Shown piece after piece: positions 46,480 through 58,999 of a stretch of DNA of 64,000 nt. This DNA is from Sindora glabra (lineage: Eukaryota; Streptophyta; Magnoliopsida; Fabales; Fabaceae). The notes below the pieces were generated by a model that saw only the letters and a program-made list of their open reading frames with translations, ran no database searches and was not told the DNA's origin. The first letter of the stretch is position 1. Each line of letters opens with the position of its first letter. The position numbers and the translations under genes were made by a program. Location of the stretch: assembly GCA_020226215.1 (NCBI GenBank), contig CM035233.1, positions 52,723,751 to 52,787,750 on the forward strand, written 5' to 3'.

Positions 46480-49299
46480 CTATATGCAGTGTTTGTGGAC
46501 GAAGAAATGAAATCAAATACAAAGCAATCAATTGCCAAAGAAAGGAAGCTGCCCTCCACAATATTCATGTCAACATTAAAATAAGTCACTTTTTCCTCAC
46601 AAAAATGGGGGCCATTTTCTTTTTGATACTTTTCAAAACAGCATTATGTATTCTTTAATTTTTTGCTTTGGACGGCATATTCTCATATGCATAATACACG
46701 TGCAAATTCTAAACCCCCAACGTTTTGGTTTCGGTTCATCTGTTGTGATCAATAATATATCTTGATTTAATATTTTAGGCCAAATGATTTATGTAAAAGA
46801 TTTTTTAAAAAATTATATAACATCACATAATATTAATACGAAATTTTAAAAATTTTGGAAGGGTTAAAACTCTTAATCCTAACAAAGCTGCGCTTTTGAT
46901 TATACGAATATAAAAATTATTGTATAATTTTTTTAGGCATTTTATAAAAAAGGAAAGGAAAAGAAGAAAATCTTAACAAAGATTGAGTTAATCTAGGTGT
47001 TGTAATTAAAAGATAAATCACTGATACTTCAAGTGGTATTTTATAAGTCGAGAAGAGAATACTTCTAGTAAGATTTTATAAGTTGAGAAGAGAGAAATAC
47101 ATCAAAAAAAACGACTATCAAATCTATATAGAAATTTTCATCAATTCCACTTATTCGTATTTCCAAGAAAAACATTCACACGGTTCTAGTTCTATTTTTC
47201 TTAAAAAATATCATTTTTATTTTGAAAATACATGTAACTTTCTTTTAAAATATTTCATATTTTTTAAAAACATATCAATTTTCAGAAATTTTTCCCATTG
47301 CGCTTCACGATTTTATACAAAAATTTTATCACAAATTTAATTTAATTTGATAATTTTTGTTAAAACCCAACTCACCTTTTCTTGATCTATGATTTCTATT
47401 TGAAAGTAATAAAAATATTAATACCACAGTACTTACTAGTAAATATTTAAAAAAATAGAGTTAATATTAGCAAATTTTGTATAGGTTTTAAGTTCTAATT
47501 TCAAGAAAACAAAAAGAAAAATACAGACTTAGAGAGAGAGAGAGATCACAATAATTAAAATTGTGAATTAAAAAAAATAACGAATGTGTATAAACAATAA
47601 ATTGATAATAAGATTGACTTACTAAAAGATAAAAGGAAAATAACAAGATGCGTATAAATCAACGAGATTGCATCCTCAAAAAGATGGAAAGAACGAGTGA
47701 AACTACCTTATTTGATAACTGATGACGTTGTTGTTGCGCAATTCAATCCCTCCCGCAGATTGGTCAGTAATGCAAGCCTTAAAATATCACTCTAGAATAG
47801 AGATCTGAATAATCAGTAGACCCTGGACGCATCACAGAGTTTGAAGCGCTAACGCTTAATTTTGTACCCAACAGAGATATGCAAAATATAATAAATATTA
47901 AAAAAATACAAAAAACTAGAAATTAAGATATAAAAAAATTTGTTGCAGAGAACCAAACGTTTTTTTTTTTTTGAAGAAAGAAGATCAAATCAAGAGGCAT
48001 AATTCGCAAAATCATCACTCTCCCAAAATCTCATCAAATTAAGATACCAACATTCAGAGCAATCCAAAGTTAGCTACAAATTATGGCAAAAGGTTAAGTC
48101 TCTGTTCTTCATTCTCATCCATAAAGTCTACTCAGCACCAGTAAAAACACGCATATTTTTTCACTTTATAAGTTTACACACAAAAAATATCATAATTTTT
48201 ATATTTTTATATTCACTAACAAAGGAAAAAAAGAAAGTGAATTGCATCTTAACTTTTGATGATCGGAATGGAAGAAAACCAAATGGTCGGGGCTGAAGGA
48301 CAAGATCTACAAGACTGAAGGTAAGTCGAAGAGAGAGTAAGAAAAACAGAGAGCAATGTAAGCCGAAGAGGCAGGAAGAGGAAAAATAAAAATGAGTTAT
48401 AAGATAAGAACGCGGCTGGTTGTTCGTTGGCACCATTATTAGATGACAAAAAAGGCTACACGAGAAAGAACAAAAGTGATAATTGCCTGTAGTTGGGACC
48501 GGACAGACAGGACCATTGTTTTGTTCCTGTCCTGTCACTTTCTTTTTTTTTCCCTTTTACCTTCCTATTTTTTAACTTATTTATTTTTTAAAAAAATATT
48601 TGTTTGTTTAATTTAAATGTAGATAGGATATGAATTTTTCATTAATTACTTTAAAAAATATATAAATAATAATTTATTTTTTATTATTAAATTTATATAA
48701 TAAAATTAATAATTTTAAAAAATTATTATTATAATTTATTGAATATATTAATATATAATTATTTAATAAACTAAAATTTATATTTGAAATCAAAATTAAT
48801 AAAATTAATTTATATGCATAAATAATATATAAATTATGAGCAATGTAGATTGGTTTAGCTAATGGTAAGAATTTAAATAAATTGATTGTAATTCTTGTTA
48901 GCTATATGTTTTGATTCTTTTAATATTAATTATCTCACTTTATAAATAATTAATCCTTTTAAAAAATTTTTGATGTTTAAAAATTAGTTAATTTACTATT
49001 TTTATGAATACAGATTATCTTCACGCGCATCGGTCAGTCAACCTTTGGCCTTCATCGCAAACATGGAGTCACGGACGCCGTCATTTCATGGCCAATCAAG
49101 AGTATTTTTCTTGGCTGAATTAAAACATTTGTTTATTTTTTATATGACTAGTCTTTTCCTACTTTATGGCACTGATTTTTCTCCTTTTTTTTTTCAATAA
49201 AGAATGATTTTTCTCGTTTTTACTTCTATATATATGCCGAAGTCCCACTCTACTTTAATGCAAAATTTAATTTTTAACTAGTATATATCATGCATTAAT
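46480..49299. other. Intergenic, one further leader-like fragment
   Basis: At about 47690-47770 the minus strand carries TCAGTTATCAAATAAGGTAG, related to the 32.95 and 45.27 kb strings. An AG microsatellite lies near 47527-47543. A GC-richer stretch at 48240-48540 gives overlapping minus frames of 66 and 125 codons that have no domain and are rich in Leu, Phe and Ser, so I do not call them. The remainder is AT-rich. Confidence 0.45.
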
Positions 49300-49439
49300 T
49301 TATTGGGAAGACCAGTTAACAAAATCTGTCAGCCACGTACGCCAAGATTTGTACGTTAAATGGCCAAGTTTCACCCTTCCGAGGAGCAATATTCTCTCTC
49401 TCGACTTTTCGAAGGTTTTCCCTTACTACCAATGGCTCT

Positions 49440-50465
49440 TCTTCTAGGGTTAACGAAGACGCTACCCTAGCACATTCCAAAAGCTACAAGAATTGCTTAC
49501 TTAACATCATCCCTAAAGCTTATAAAAAAAAATTTTTTAAAGAAATGCAAGAAATTCAAATGGAAGAGTCCACTGAAATGATCAATGAAAGCAAAGTGAT
49601 TTTTCACCTACCAAATAGCTTAAGGAGTTGAATTTATGAACCTTGAAGTACAACACTAATAGAAAAAGTGTATGGCAAGAAAGTTAGTCACAGGTATCTA
49701 GATTTTTGTATTAAAGCTTTCTAACAACTAAAAAATAAGCTCACAGTATTGGAAGTAAGAAATGATTTCTATATATTCGATTTTTGTGTTAGAGCTTTCT
49801 GGCAACTAAAAAACAAACTCACAGTATTGGAGGTGGGAAATGATTTCTATATATTCAGCTTTGAGTTGTAGGAAGATTATAGCAAAATCCTCAGTGGCAG
49901 TCCTTGGTTTATTCTAGACCATTTCCTTGCCTTACGGAAATGGGAATCGTTTTTCAAACCTTCTATGGCTCGTCTTTCTTCCATTGTAGTCTAGGTTAGA
50001 TTCCCAAAACTTTCAGTGGAGTTTTATCACTCTTATATTTTACTACAACTGGCAGGCACAATCGGTACTATCCTAAAGGTTAATTCTCACACCTATTTAG
50101 GGGACAAAGGAAAATATACCAGAATGTGTGTGCAGATTGATCCGAACAAGCCTCTTATTCGGAAAATCCATATAAGAAATTACAAACAAGCAATTTTATA
50201 TGAAGGTCTCAATAAAATGTGTTTCACTTGTGGTCGTCCAGGTCATCAGAAGCAAATCTGCCTCTATGCAACAAAACTACAATCGATGTCACAGGCCAAC
50301 TTATTGGAACAGCCAAAAATGGAGAATAAAGAAACTTCAGAAAACTTGGATAAGAAACAGGGGAAGGAACAGAACCCAGTTGGTGTAGTTGGTCAGAATT
50401 CTTATGATAACAAAGATGACAATGTGGACATTTATGGCTCATGGATTTTGGTAGAAAAAAGATGA
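49440..50465 (+). pseudogene. LINE ORF1 remnant (DUF4283 and CCHC zinc knuckle)
   Basis: Frames broken by stops carry the plant LINE ORF1 signature: SGSPWFILDHFLALRKW, then V.VRFPKLSVEFY, IGTILKVNSHTYLGDKGKYT, and a zinc knuckle CFTCGRPGHQKQIC with C-x2-C-x4-H-x4-C spacing intact. The last 149 codons are open. In the family this protein binds the element's RNA. A 78-bp in-frame tandem duplication (49701-49778 and 49779-49856) repeats the stretch ending LTVLEV.NDFYIF, which intact relatives would carry once. Confidence 0.8.
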
Positions 50466-50689
50466 AACAGACAAATTCGAAGACATCTGGAGGCCCAAAA
50501 AAAACATGTTTCTAACCTAAGAAAAAGGCCCAGGCCCAAAAACCCTAAGTTGAGTACTCCTCCAGCAGACCCCAATTCTAAGAATATCTTCTTAGTTTCT
50601 TAGGATTTGATAAGCCATCAGTCGCCTAGGAATTCGGACATGGTGGTAGATACAATGGATAGTTCACATGATTGATAAATCTAAGGCTA

Positions 50690-51690
50690 AGGTAAGCTCA
50701 ATGATCTTGAAGTTAGATATGAAAAAGGCCTATGATTCCTTATAATAAAGCTTTATAAGAGATGTTTTGAAGTTCTACTGCTTCCCTGATAACTTCATTA
50801 ACCTTGTTTTCAGTTTGATCTCTGGGGTTTCTTACCAAATTTTGTTTAATGGTAGTAAAATGAACTTTTTAGTTCTGTATAGAGGCCTTAAACAAGGTGA
50901 TCCTCTGTGCCCCTTCCTCTTTATCCTTTGATTGGAATATTTGCATGTGCTGATTGAAAATAAATGTGATAAAAAACTTTGGAGTTCGATAAAAACTAGC
51001 AGAATAGGGTTTGAAATCTCTCATCTCTTCTACACTAATGATGTTGTTCTTTGCATTAGAGCAACTCCTCAAAATTGTTAAGTGATCAATCAAGTTTTAG
51101 ATGAGTTTGCTCTAATTTTATGCTTAAAACTTAATAAATTGAAGTCTAGAGTCTATTTCTTAAAGAATACTGATCCAATCTTAAAAGATACATTAAGTAA
51201 CACTCTAGGTATTTAACATAAAAGAAGTTTGGGTAGATACATAGGAATGGAAATTAAAGGAAGGTACCAAGCTTTTAACTTTTACCCTCTAGTAAACAAA
51301 CTTTGAGAGAGGGTTGAATGTTGGAAATCAAAATACCTGTCCCTGCTGGCTGGATTATTTTGATTAACTCTACGTTGTCTACGATGCCTATTTATCATAT
51401 AAGTTGTTCAAAAATTTCGTCCTCTGTTCACCTGCAGCTTGTTAGAGTTTTTAGAAATTTTTTATGGGAAAGCTCTTGGGACTTTAGGAAAATGGCTTTG
51501 GTTTGTTGGAACCAGGTTACCCTGCCAAAGTTTGCTGGAGGATTAGGATTAAAAGACCCTTCTGCAATGAACCTAGCCTGCCTCGCAAAGTTAGTCTGGT
51601 CTTTAATTCATGATAATAATAAGCTTTGGGTTCAGGTTTTAAGATTTAAGTATTTAAACACTAATGCTCAGGAATAGTTAATAATTTGTA
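50690..51690 (+). pseudogene. LINE reverse transcriptase remnant
   Basis: Recognisable reverse transcriptase blocks are LKLDMKKAYDSL, LISGVSYQILFNGS, RGLKQGDPLCPFLFIL and, near 51029, YTNDVVLC at the place of the catalytic FADD/YADD motif, so the first catalytic Asp has become Asn. Further on come the thumb-like RYIGMEIKGR and the GGLGLKDPSAMNLA stretch common in plant LINEs. Stops and frameshifts occur throughout. Confidence 0.85.
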
Positions 51691-52079
51691 AAGACTTTTC
51701 CTATAATTAGAAAGCTTTAAAAGCCATTAAGAAAATTATTGCCCAAGGTCAAAAATGGATTATAAAGAATGAAGAAAAAGTTAGGTTTTAGTCTGATAAA
51801 TGGTTAGATGTTGGGATTTTATGTAATTTAATTACTGGCCCCTTGCCTCAATTTACGGAATAAGATTAAGTTAAACATTGCTTTAAAGATGGCTTTTGGG
51901 TATTAGAAAATTTGTCCATTAATCTCCCATAATATCTAAAAGGTTTTATTTATAGAACTCTTTTTTGTTTAACAAACAAGGATGATCAGCTGGTGTGGGG
52001 ATTATTAAAGTTTGGGTTTTGCACAACTAAAAGTGTTTATCATTTTCTTAAAAAAAACCTCCTTTAACCAATGCTAACT

Positions 52080-52310
52080 AGACATTCAACTGGATTTGGA
52101 AAACCAATACCTACCCCAAAATTCAATTTTTCATCTAGTTACTGGTTGGGGAAAGACTTCTTACTCGGGTTTTTCTAATCAACAAAGGCATGAACATGAC
52201 CCCAAACTGTATTTTTTGTGATATAGGTTTAGACAATATAACCCATCTTTATTTAGAATGTTCTTTTTCTCAAATCTTGTGGAATTCTCTGCCTGTCCCT
52301 GCTTCTTGGC
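52080..52310 (+). pseudogene. LINE zf-RVT remnant
   Basis: The order NWIWKTNTYPKIQFF, LLVGERLLTRVFL, then MNMTPNCIFCDIGLDNITHL and ECSFSQILWNSL matches the zinc-binding domain that lies between reverse transcriptase and RNase H in plant LINEs. The C..C..H..C pattern is still visible, and one stop falls inside. Confidence 0.75.
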
Positions 52311-52594
52311 ATTCTTCTTTTCACTTAGATTCCATTGTTTGGGTAAAGCATAATCTGACAACAAATGAATTGAGTTGCAATAGTCTCATTCCTTGGCAAT
52401 TAATTTTTATGTTTGCCTTCTGGAATTTATGGCTTCTATGAAATAAAAAAATCTTTAGAAAAGAAATGGGCAATGCAAATATTTCAGCTATTACTTTAAG
52501 TAAAGCTTCTAAGTTTTAGGTTGTTTTCGCTCCTCCTTTAAAATCACTTATTAATCAAGTGGTGAACATCTGTTAGGAAGCCCCTCCTATTAGT

Positions 52595-53089
52595 TTTTTT
52601 AAGCTCAATACCGATGGCTCAGCCATAAGCAATCTCAGAAAGGCAACATATGCTACTGTCATTAGGGATTAGGAAGGAAATTGGAAAGTTGGTTGTACAA
52701 GAAAACTTAGTTATTGTTCTAATATTGTTACTAAAATTACAGGTTTAAGAGATGGGCTTCTTCTTGCTATCAACAGAGGCCTATTTCCTCTTTTGGTTAA
52801 ATTGGATGCTCAATTTGTTATATCTATTGTTACTAATGCTAACTCTTTGAATTTTTCTCCTGTTAGCAACCTAATTGAAGATTGCAGGAATTTGCTTTCC
52901 AAATTGGGCTACCCAAGGATAAAGCATATTTTTAGGGAAGCAAAACAAGTTGCAATTTTTTTGGCAAAATATGTTGTTTATAATAGTTATTTTCATGTTT
53001 TGGATAATCCTCTTAGTACTGTTAATGCTTTTTTGAATACTAAAATTCAATGTGTATATACCCCAGGATCTTGTAATCTTTTTGCTTAG
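52595..53089 (+). pseudogene. LINE RNase H remnant
   Basis: The RVT_3-type RNase H pattern is visible: FKLNTDGSA, then a stop-broken GNWKVG, LRDGLLLAINRGLFPLLVKLDAQFV and HIFREAKQVAIFLAK. In active relatives the second acidic residue usually sits in an AE..A..G stretch, which here reads ITGLRDG, and the Asp of the final AN..AD.LAK motif is Ile. The domain is therefore inactive even where the frame is open. Confidence 0.75.
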
Positions 53090-53322
53090 TTTTTATATAG
53101 TTCCTGTTTCTACCAAAAAAAATTATTGGAAAGGCCTACCGTAGAAACTTTGGTATTCTAAGTGTAAAATATGTTACCCCACTTGAAAAAAGTTCATTGT
53201 TAAATTACCTATTTTTAAATATCTTAAAATTGGAAAATAAATAAAAATTTTAATAGTTTGTATAAATTTTCAAAAATAAAAAACTTTAAAAAATGTGTGA
53301 TTTGTTAGAAATTTTATTGCGA

Positions 53323-53540
53323 GTCTTTTATTATTTGTAAATGACAACTAATATTAAATTTATCATATGAACTTTAAATAAAAGTAACAAATAAAATTGA
53401 GCCCTGTATAATATTATGATCCAAATGTGAGTTAATTGGATACGGATCATGTGAGGGATATGATCTATAGCCCAAGATGTGGGAAATTATTATACATTAA
53501 GATTTAATTCTTGCAATTAATATCAAAGTTTGATCAAGTT
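53323..53540 (+). repeat. Direct repeat, left member
   Basis: It aligns by eye with 58470-58622 (shared CATATGAACT, AAATAAAA, TTGTATA, GGAT..ATCATGTGA) and its last 50 bases with 58925-58965 (GGAAATTATTATACATTAAG). The copies lie in the same orientation, about 5.1 kb apart. Confidence 0.6.
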
Positions 53541-55436
53541 TTTAATTATGGCTAAATGTTTGAGATAATTTTGGTGCAATTTTGTTTGTTGCATACTTAT
53601 CCATCTGTCAATATGAACATAAATTATTATTTTTTATTTTTTCTTACGAAAAATTAGAACTATGTTTTTATAGGAATTAGTTTTCTAGATAATATGATAA
53701 TACTCAAAAAAATGGAAATTTTTATGAGATCATGAGAAGTGTATTTTGGTTGTATAATCAATTTGGTATATTTTAAAAGTGTATTTTAATTGTATAATCA
53801 ATTTGGTATGTTTTGCTTCTTATATATCGTGTTCTATGATATATGTTCGTGTTGAATTTATTTGTATCGTTCTTGTTGGATGGACCTCTAGGCAATTATT
53901 ACATGTTTATGAAGTATTCTGGCATATGCAAATAATATGTAACATGTAAGTATATTGTATGAGCCTTTTCTAGTTTATCTAGTTTCATAACCTCAATTTA
54001 TCATATTCAACTAGCAAACAACCTCTTTTTAAAAAGCTTGATTTAGTAAACAAAATGTGTATGGCATTAGTAGGGCAAAATATGAGTTATAGTGTTAAAT
54101 TAAACCATAAAACCTAAGAGAAGTGGAGAAAGTTCTGTACAATTAGGATTATTTTAAATTTTAGAAGAGGCCAAAAATATCTTCAGTGAATTTATGTTGA
54201 AAGTATGGTTATATACATTGAGAAACATTTTTAAAGGATTATCTAAGATATTTTGAAACTTTAAAAGGATGGAAACTATAGCTATTATCCTGGAGCCAAG
54301 TAATGTTTCAAAATCTTAAAGTTTAAATTCAAAAATTTTGGGCGCAGTTTTTGGCGTTGGTTTTTCGATGTTTTGGTTAGGTTAGTTTAGTTTTAAATCA
54401 TAAAGAAGCTCTGGAGAAAGATTTGCATGAAAAACATTCAAAAAATAGCGTAAGTTTTATTAGGTTTTATCTAGGTTGTGCAACAAGTCACACAAACCCA
54501 AGAATCATAATCAAGGTAAGGAAAATGAAAATGCTAGCTAGCACGCTAGCCCACATGCACTATAGGCACATGTGATACACATGCAACATGCTAGCATTTT
54601 TTGGTAGGGGCGCATATACTATTATACTCAACTCTGTGAATATATAATTTTGGGCTTTTTTAAAAAAAAATTAGAATAAAAATTTTATATTAGTTATTGT
54701 CTAATATATGTGAATAATTATTTAAGGTAATTTTTTACTAAAATTTTTCCTTGGGAATTCCTATATTATACACTACCTATTATAATTTTAGAGACTAGTA
54801 ATGTGATGTAATAATTTTTGGAGGATTTTTACATTAATTTGGAATTATTATATATTCATATTATGCTATAAAAATTTCATGTAATTATGTACTTGCCTTT
54901 GTGGGACCATTTTTACAAAATTTTATACAAATATTTAAAAGAAAAAATTTATTCTAAATTATATAAGGGAGAGACTATATTGGTAATATTAAATGCCCTT
55001 TGGTATTATATTATTAATATAATAAGGTAACTATAATATGAGTGTAAGGTTGAATATTGTATTTTTAAAATTTTTAAACACCTTTTGGTATTGAATTTTA
55101 AAAGTATGATATTTGACCCTTATATCATGTTGTAAGAATTTAAATGCCCTTTGACATTAATTCTTATAATGTGACACTGACTGATATTGCATAATGTAAA
55201 TTTATAATGAAAGATTTTGTATGATTAAATTTTTTGACATGCATTAAATACTTTTCAATATTTATCAAATTTTGTCTATGCAATAAAATTTTAAGACACT
55301 AAATAAGACATGTTATGTTTGATAGAGCTTAGTTTTAAATAAAGTATTTAGCAATTTTAACTGTAAAACCCACTGTAAGTTAAAATTTATGTATAGGATA
55401 AAATTGAAACATAAAAAGTACTTTTGCTTAAATTAA

Positions 55437-55795
55437 GACAATTTAAAGGTCATTTTAAACTAAACCATCAAATGATGCATTCCTTGAGATAGTAAATATC
55501 TTATCCATTTTCAAATAACAAAAGTATGTGAAACTATATCAAGTAAGAAAGGGTCATTAATTGAAGGAGCAATTAGTGATGAGATCGAAAAGCTGTGAAA
55601 CTAGATCAAATGAAGCCTTCTTGAGATGATTTGAAGGTCATTTTAAACTACACCATCAAATGGAATATCCCTTAAGATGATAAATATCTAACCTATTTTT
55701 AAATAAGGAAAGTATGTGAAACTAAATTAAGTGAGAAAGATTCATTAATTAAAAGAGTGGCTAGTAATGAGACCATAGAGTTATGAAGACCCATT
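55437..55795. repeat. Diverged tandem duplication, two units of about 180 bp
   Basis: Both units open with GGTCATTTTAAACTA and continue through CCATCAAATG, a GATA-AATATCT line, AAGTATGTGAAACTA and TCATTAATT. Unit 1 is about 55437-55620 and unit 2 about 55628-55795. Confidence 0.75.
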
Positions 55796-56596
55796 ATGAA
55801 CTTTATTAATTATCTTATTTCAATTTGATGAAAGTATAAAATTTTAGTCTTTCTAACTTGGTTTGTACTAAATGTTTTCCATTAAGTTTTGTTGACTTTT
55901 TGAGAAATATTTTACAACTAAAGATGGGTTTTGTTTTTGTTGTACCATAAAACATATTATTTTATTAAATTTTAATAGTGAAAATTTGTTTTGACTGGTT
56001 GATAAATTTTAGTAAATTAAATTAAATTTTAAGGTATTTTAGGATACATGATTTAAAAAGGCTATTCAAGATTTTACAAAAATTCAAAATTTTAAAGTTT
56101 AACTCTAATGCTATCTCCAAGGCCTAATAGGACTAATCCATTTAAGGATGTCTTGAGATAGTGGGAAATTATCGCATTTTATAAAAAGTAGAAGTCAAAA
56201 ATAAATACAACTTTGTATTTAAGGAATACTCAACTACATTTGTGAGTTCAAAATGGGATTAGTTAATAGTTAATAACTACTTTAGGAAAAAAGTATAATT
56301 TATTAAAAACTTTGTTCTTACATTTTTTTTAAACTCACTTATGGCTAAAGAAACTCATTTTAATGGGAGCCGCGTTAGTCGAAGAAAAGAGTAACTTTCT
56401 TAATTAATGATCTGATAGTCAGATAATTTTTTGAAAATGAGAATAATATCTATTTACATAGTTGTATCTCATTTTAGTGAGATTGTAATTTTTTCTTGGA
56501 GAGCAATGTTGATCAAGGTATGATAAATTCAGGTATTTTTGTAATTTTGGATTTGTATGATCATATTAATCATGGTGAGGACATGTTAATTAAGAC

Positions 56597-57152
56597 TAGG
56601 GGTGTAACAAGTTAAGTCATTCGTGAGCAGCTTGGGATCAATTTGTAAAAAGTTTGATTCGAGCTTAAATTTTAACGAGTCGAGCTTGAACGAGCCAAGC
56701 TCGTTTATTATTTGAGCCAAGTTTAAATTTTTTATTATTCGACTTGAACTGTTTGCAAGCCTAAACTAACTTAGCATAAAATATTTTTTATTTTTTATAT
56801 CATATATAATATAAATATATTAAACTATTACAAGCTTATTTGGACTCATTTATTTTTTATATTATATATAAGATAAATATATTAAACTGTTATAAGCTTG
56901 TTAAGGCTCGTTTAAGCTTATTTAAGCTCGAATATCACTTAAGCTCGAATTCAAATTTGAATATTTAGGCTCGATTCGAAATTTGAAATAAAGAATGTAA
57001 AGCTCGTTTAAGTTCGATTGAGCTCGTACTTGAATTGAATTCGAGTTTAACTTTTTTAGATTCGATGAGCTCGAGTTCATTTAATGTTATCAAGCTTGAG
57101 CTTGAACATGCAAATGTTCGGTTCGGTTCAGCTCGACTCGTTTGCACCTCTA
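56597..57152. mobile_element. hAT-type MITE, 556 bp
   Basis: The ends TAGGGGTGTAAC and (reversed) TAGAGGTGCAAAC form hAT-like terminal inverted repeats. The flanks are a perfect 8-bp direct repeat ATTAAGAC (56589-56596 and 57153-57160). The interior is packed with GAGCTCGA/AAGCTCG words in both orientations. The 60-codon minus frame inside is a by-product of these repeats. Non-autonomous. Confidence 0.85.
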
Positions 57153-57160
57153 ATTAAGAC

Positions 57161-58469
57161 AAAATAATTAAATCAAATTAATTTAAAATTAGCCTAATCG
57201 AAAAAGTATGGTAGGCCCATAATAGCTAATAGCTTATAAGCCTAAAATTATTTGTGCTGGGCCTATGATCCTAAAAGTATTTTACTTGTCTCATTTTAAT
57301 ATTAAAAGAGTCTAACATATCAATGTGCTCTCATGTTAATTAATTAAGAAGGATTAAATTAATTAGACTTAAATATTTTCTAAGTGATAAGGATTATTTC
57401 GTATGCATTGATTATAAGTAATTTATTGTTGATTTAGGTTAATTGTTTTGGACTAGGAAAGGTTTTGGGTCTAGATGGTACATTTGTTTACACACTAACT
57501 TATAAAAGATCAAAAAATCTTGTGTGTACAGGTTACTCAAACTTATTCTATTAATTATTCAAATGGTCATAAAATTATGATTGAACATGTATTATGAGAC
57601 GTTGTATTGTGAAATTATTATGCAATCAATTGCAACAACCTTTATTAAAAGGCAAAGTATGTCACATGTAATAAATTCCTTAACAAGCTAGCAAAATTAA
57701 GGATTTTCTACCTTTAAGCATATTTGTGTTGTGACAAAACTATTATTATGGATTTTCTCTTAATAATAACAAATTTATCTATGTAAAGACATTAAATTGA
57801 AATATTTATTTGTGAGAGAGGAAATACGTGAATATATTACTTAATTTTCCATGAATCTTATATTCACGGATCTACTAGCCAAAAGGCTCAAGGATAAATA
57901 TAAAAGCATGATCATGTTAATAAAATCAATTTTCCTTAGCCTTTTTTTAGCATCTTAGATTAGTGGAAGTTTTGTTGGCATGAGTTCATTAATATCCTAT
58001 GATATATTTAAGCAAAATACTCTTTAATGAGATATTTGTATCTTCACCATATATTGTGCACATTTTGATTATTGCACAAGAGTAGAGATATTTAGATCTA
58101 GTTTCATGATTCACATGATTGTGAATGAAGACATTTACACTTTGTCTTATTAATATGTTGAAAATATTAATTCTCATAAAACATCTTAGGTGGATGTTAA
58201 GACCATTGCGTAGGAAATTTATATTCAATTATATTAAGATAATGTAAATTCTATTATACACATTATATTTAATCATTTGACCAATGAGAGGTAGGAATTT
58301 AACATGTTGTATTAATATTTATTCAGATATAATATTTAATATTGTTGGATACTTATAATTTCAATTAGATCTATAAGTAAGATAATATCATTTTTAACAC
58401 TAATTTTTTTCAATGAATCATCATTTATAAATTAATGTAGGCCCAAATGAGATATTATTAAAAATTTTA
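57161..58469. other. Intergenic, no gene supported
   Basis: The stretch is AT-rich. A 79-codon minus frame (57989-58228) has no recognisable domain. Confidence 0.5.
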
Positions 58470-58965
58470 ATATAAGTCTCTTATTAATCTATAAACGAAA
58501 ATCAATATTAAATTTTTTCATATGAACTCTAAATAAAATTGACAAATGGAATTGGATCTTGTATAGTATTATGACTTAAATATGAATTAGTTGGATATAA
58601 ATCATGTGATGGGTATGATATCTGATCCAACCTAAGGTATTTAATAAGGTTCCTTGACTTTAGTAATCTAATCCTAATTTGTGTTGCCTCATTGATATTC
58701 AAATATTGTTATTCTTTTCTTAGAGTGAGAATCAAGATCATTATGATAAAAATAGAATTGATCTTGTAATTTTATAAATCAAATAATTTTACAGGAATCT
58801 AAATAATTAGAAATTTCAATATTGAATAAAATGTCAAACTTCATTTATTTAATTACATAATTATTTATGATAATATATTTGAATTCTTTGCTTTCATCAA
58901 TCTTATAATATAATTTAAAGTTAAAATTTAGGAAATTATTGTACATTAAAATTTAATTTTTGCAC
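58470..58965 (+). repeat. Direct repeat, right member, interrupted
   Basis: This is the counterpart of 53323-53540. About 300 bp of extra sequence (about 58625-58922) separates its two homologous parts. The pair could be old LTRs, a segmental duplication or two dispersed repeats. Confidence 0.55.
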
Positions 58966-58999
58966 GATCAACCAAAGTGTGCCCAGAGAAGAGTAAAAC

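Larger units (their letters stand above)
49314..53122 (+). mobile_element. Decayed LINE (non-LTR retrotransposon)
   Basis: From 5' to 3' the element carries an ORF1 remnant (DUF4283 plus zinc knuckle), a reverse transcriptase remnant, a zf-RVT remnant and an RNase H remnant, then a short A tract. The flanks TTATTGGGAAGACC (49300-49313) and TTATTGGAAAGGCC (53123-53136) match at 12 of 14 bases, and the two differences are transitions. I read them as an old target-site duplication. The apurinic endonuclease and the start of the reverse transcriptase are missing between about 50470 and 50690, so a large internal deletion has occurred. Many stop codons break all frames. It is inactive. Confidence 0.85.
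53137..56588. other. Intergenic, diverged repeats only
   Basis: The stretch holds one member of a direct-repeat pair (53323-53540), a set of short lines with the theme AATGCCCTTTGGTATTA at about 54990, 55080 and 55143, and a tandem duplication at 55437-55795. No gene or RNA is recognised. Confidence 0.5.

Noticed and set aside
48161..48538. 125-codon and 66-codon minus frames as secreted proteins
   Set aside because: They overlap in different frames, have Leu/Phe/Ser-rich content without a clear signal-peptide plan, and match nothing I recognise.
56965..57147. 60-codon minus frame inside the hAT element
   Set aside because: It is made by the GAGCTCG words of the MITE.
53323..58965. Calling a full LTR retrotransposon
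   Set aside because: The repeats are paired but no gag-pol remnant, primer-binding site or matching target duplication was seen. Kept only as repeats.
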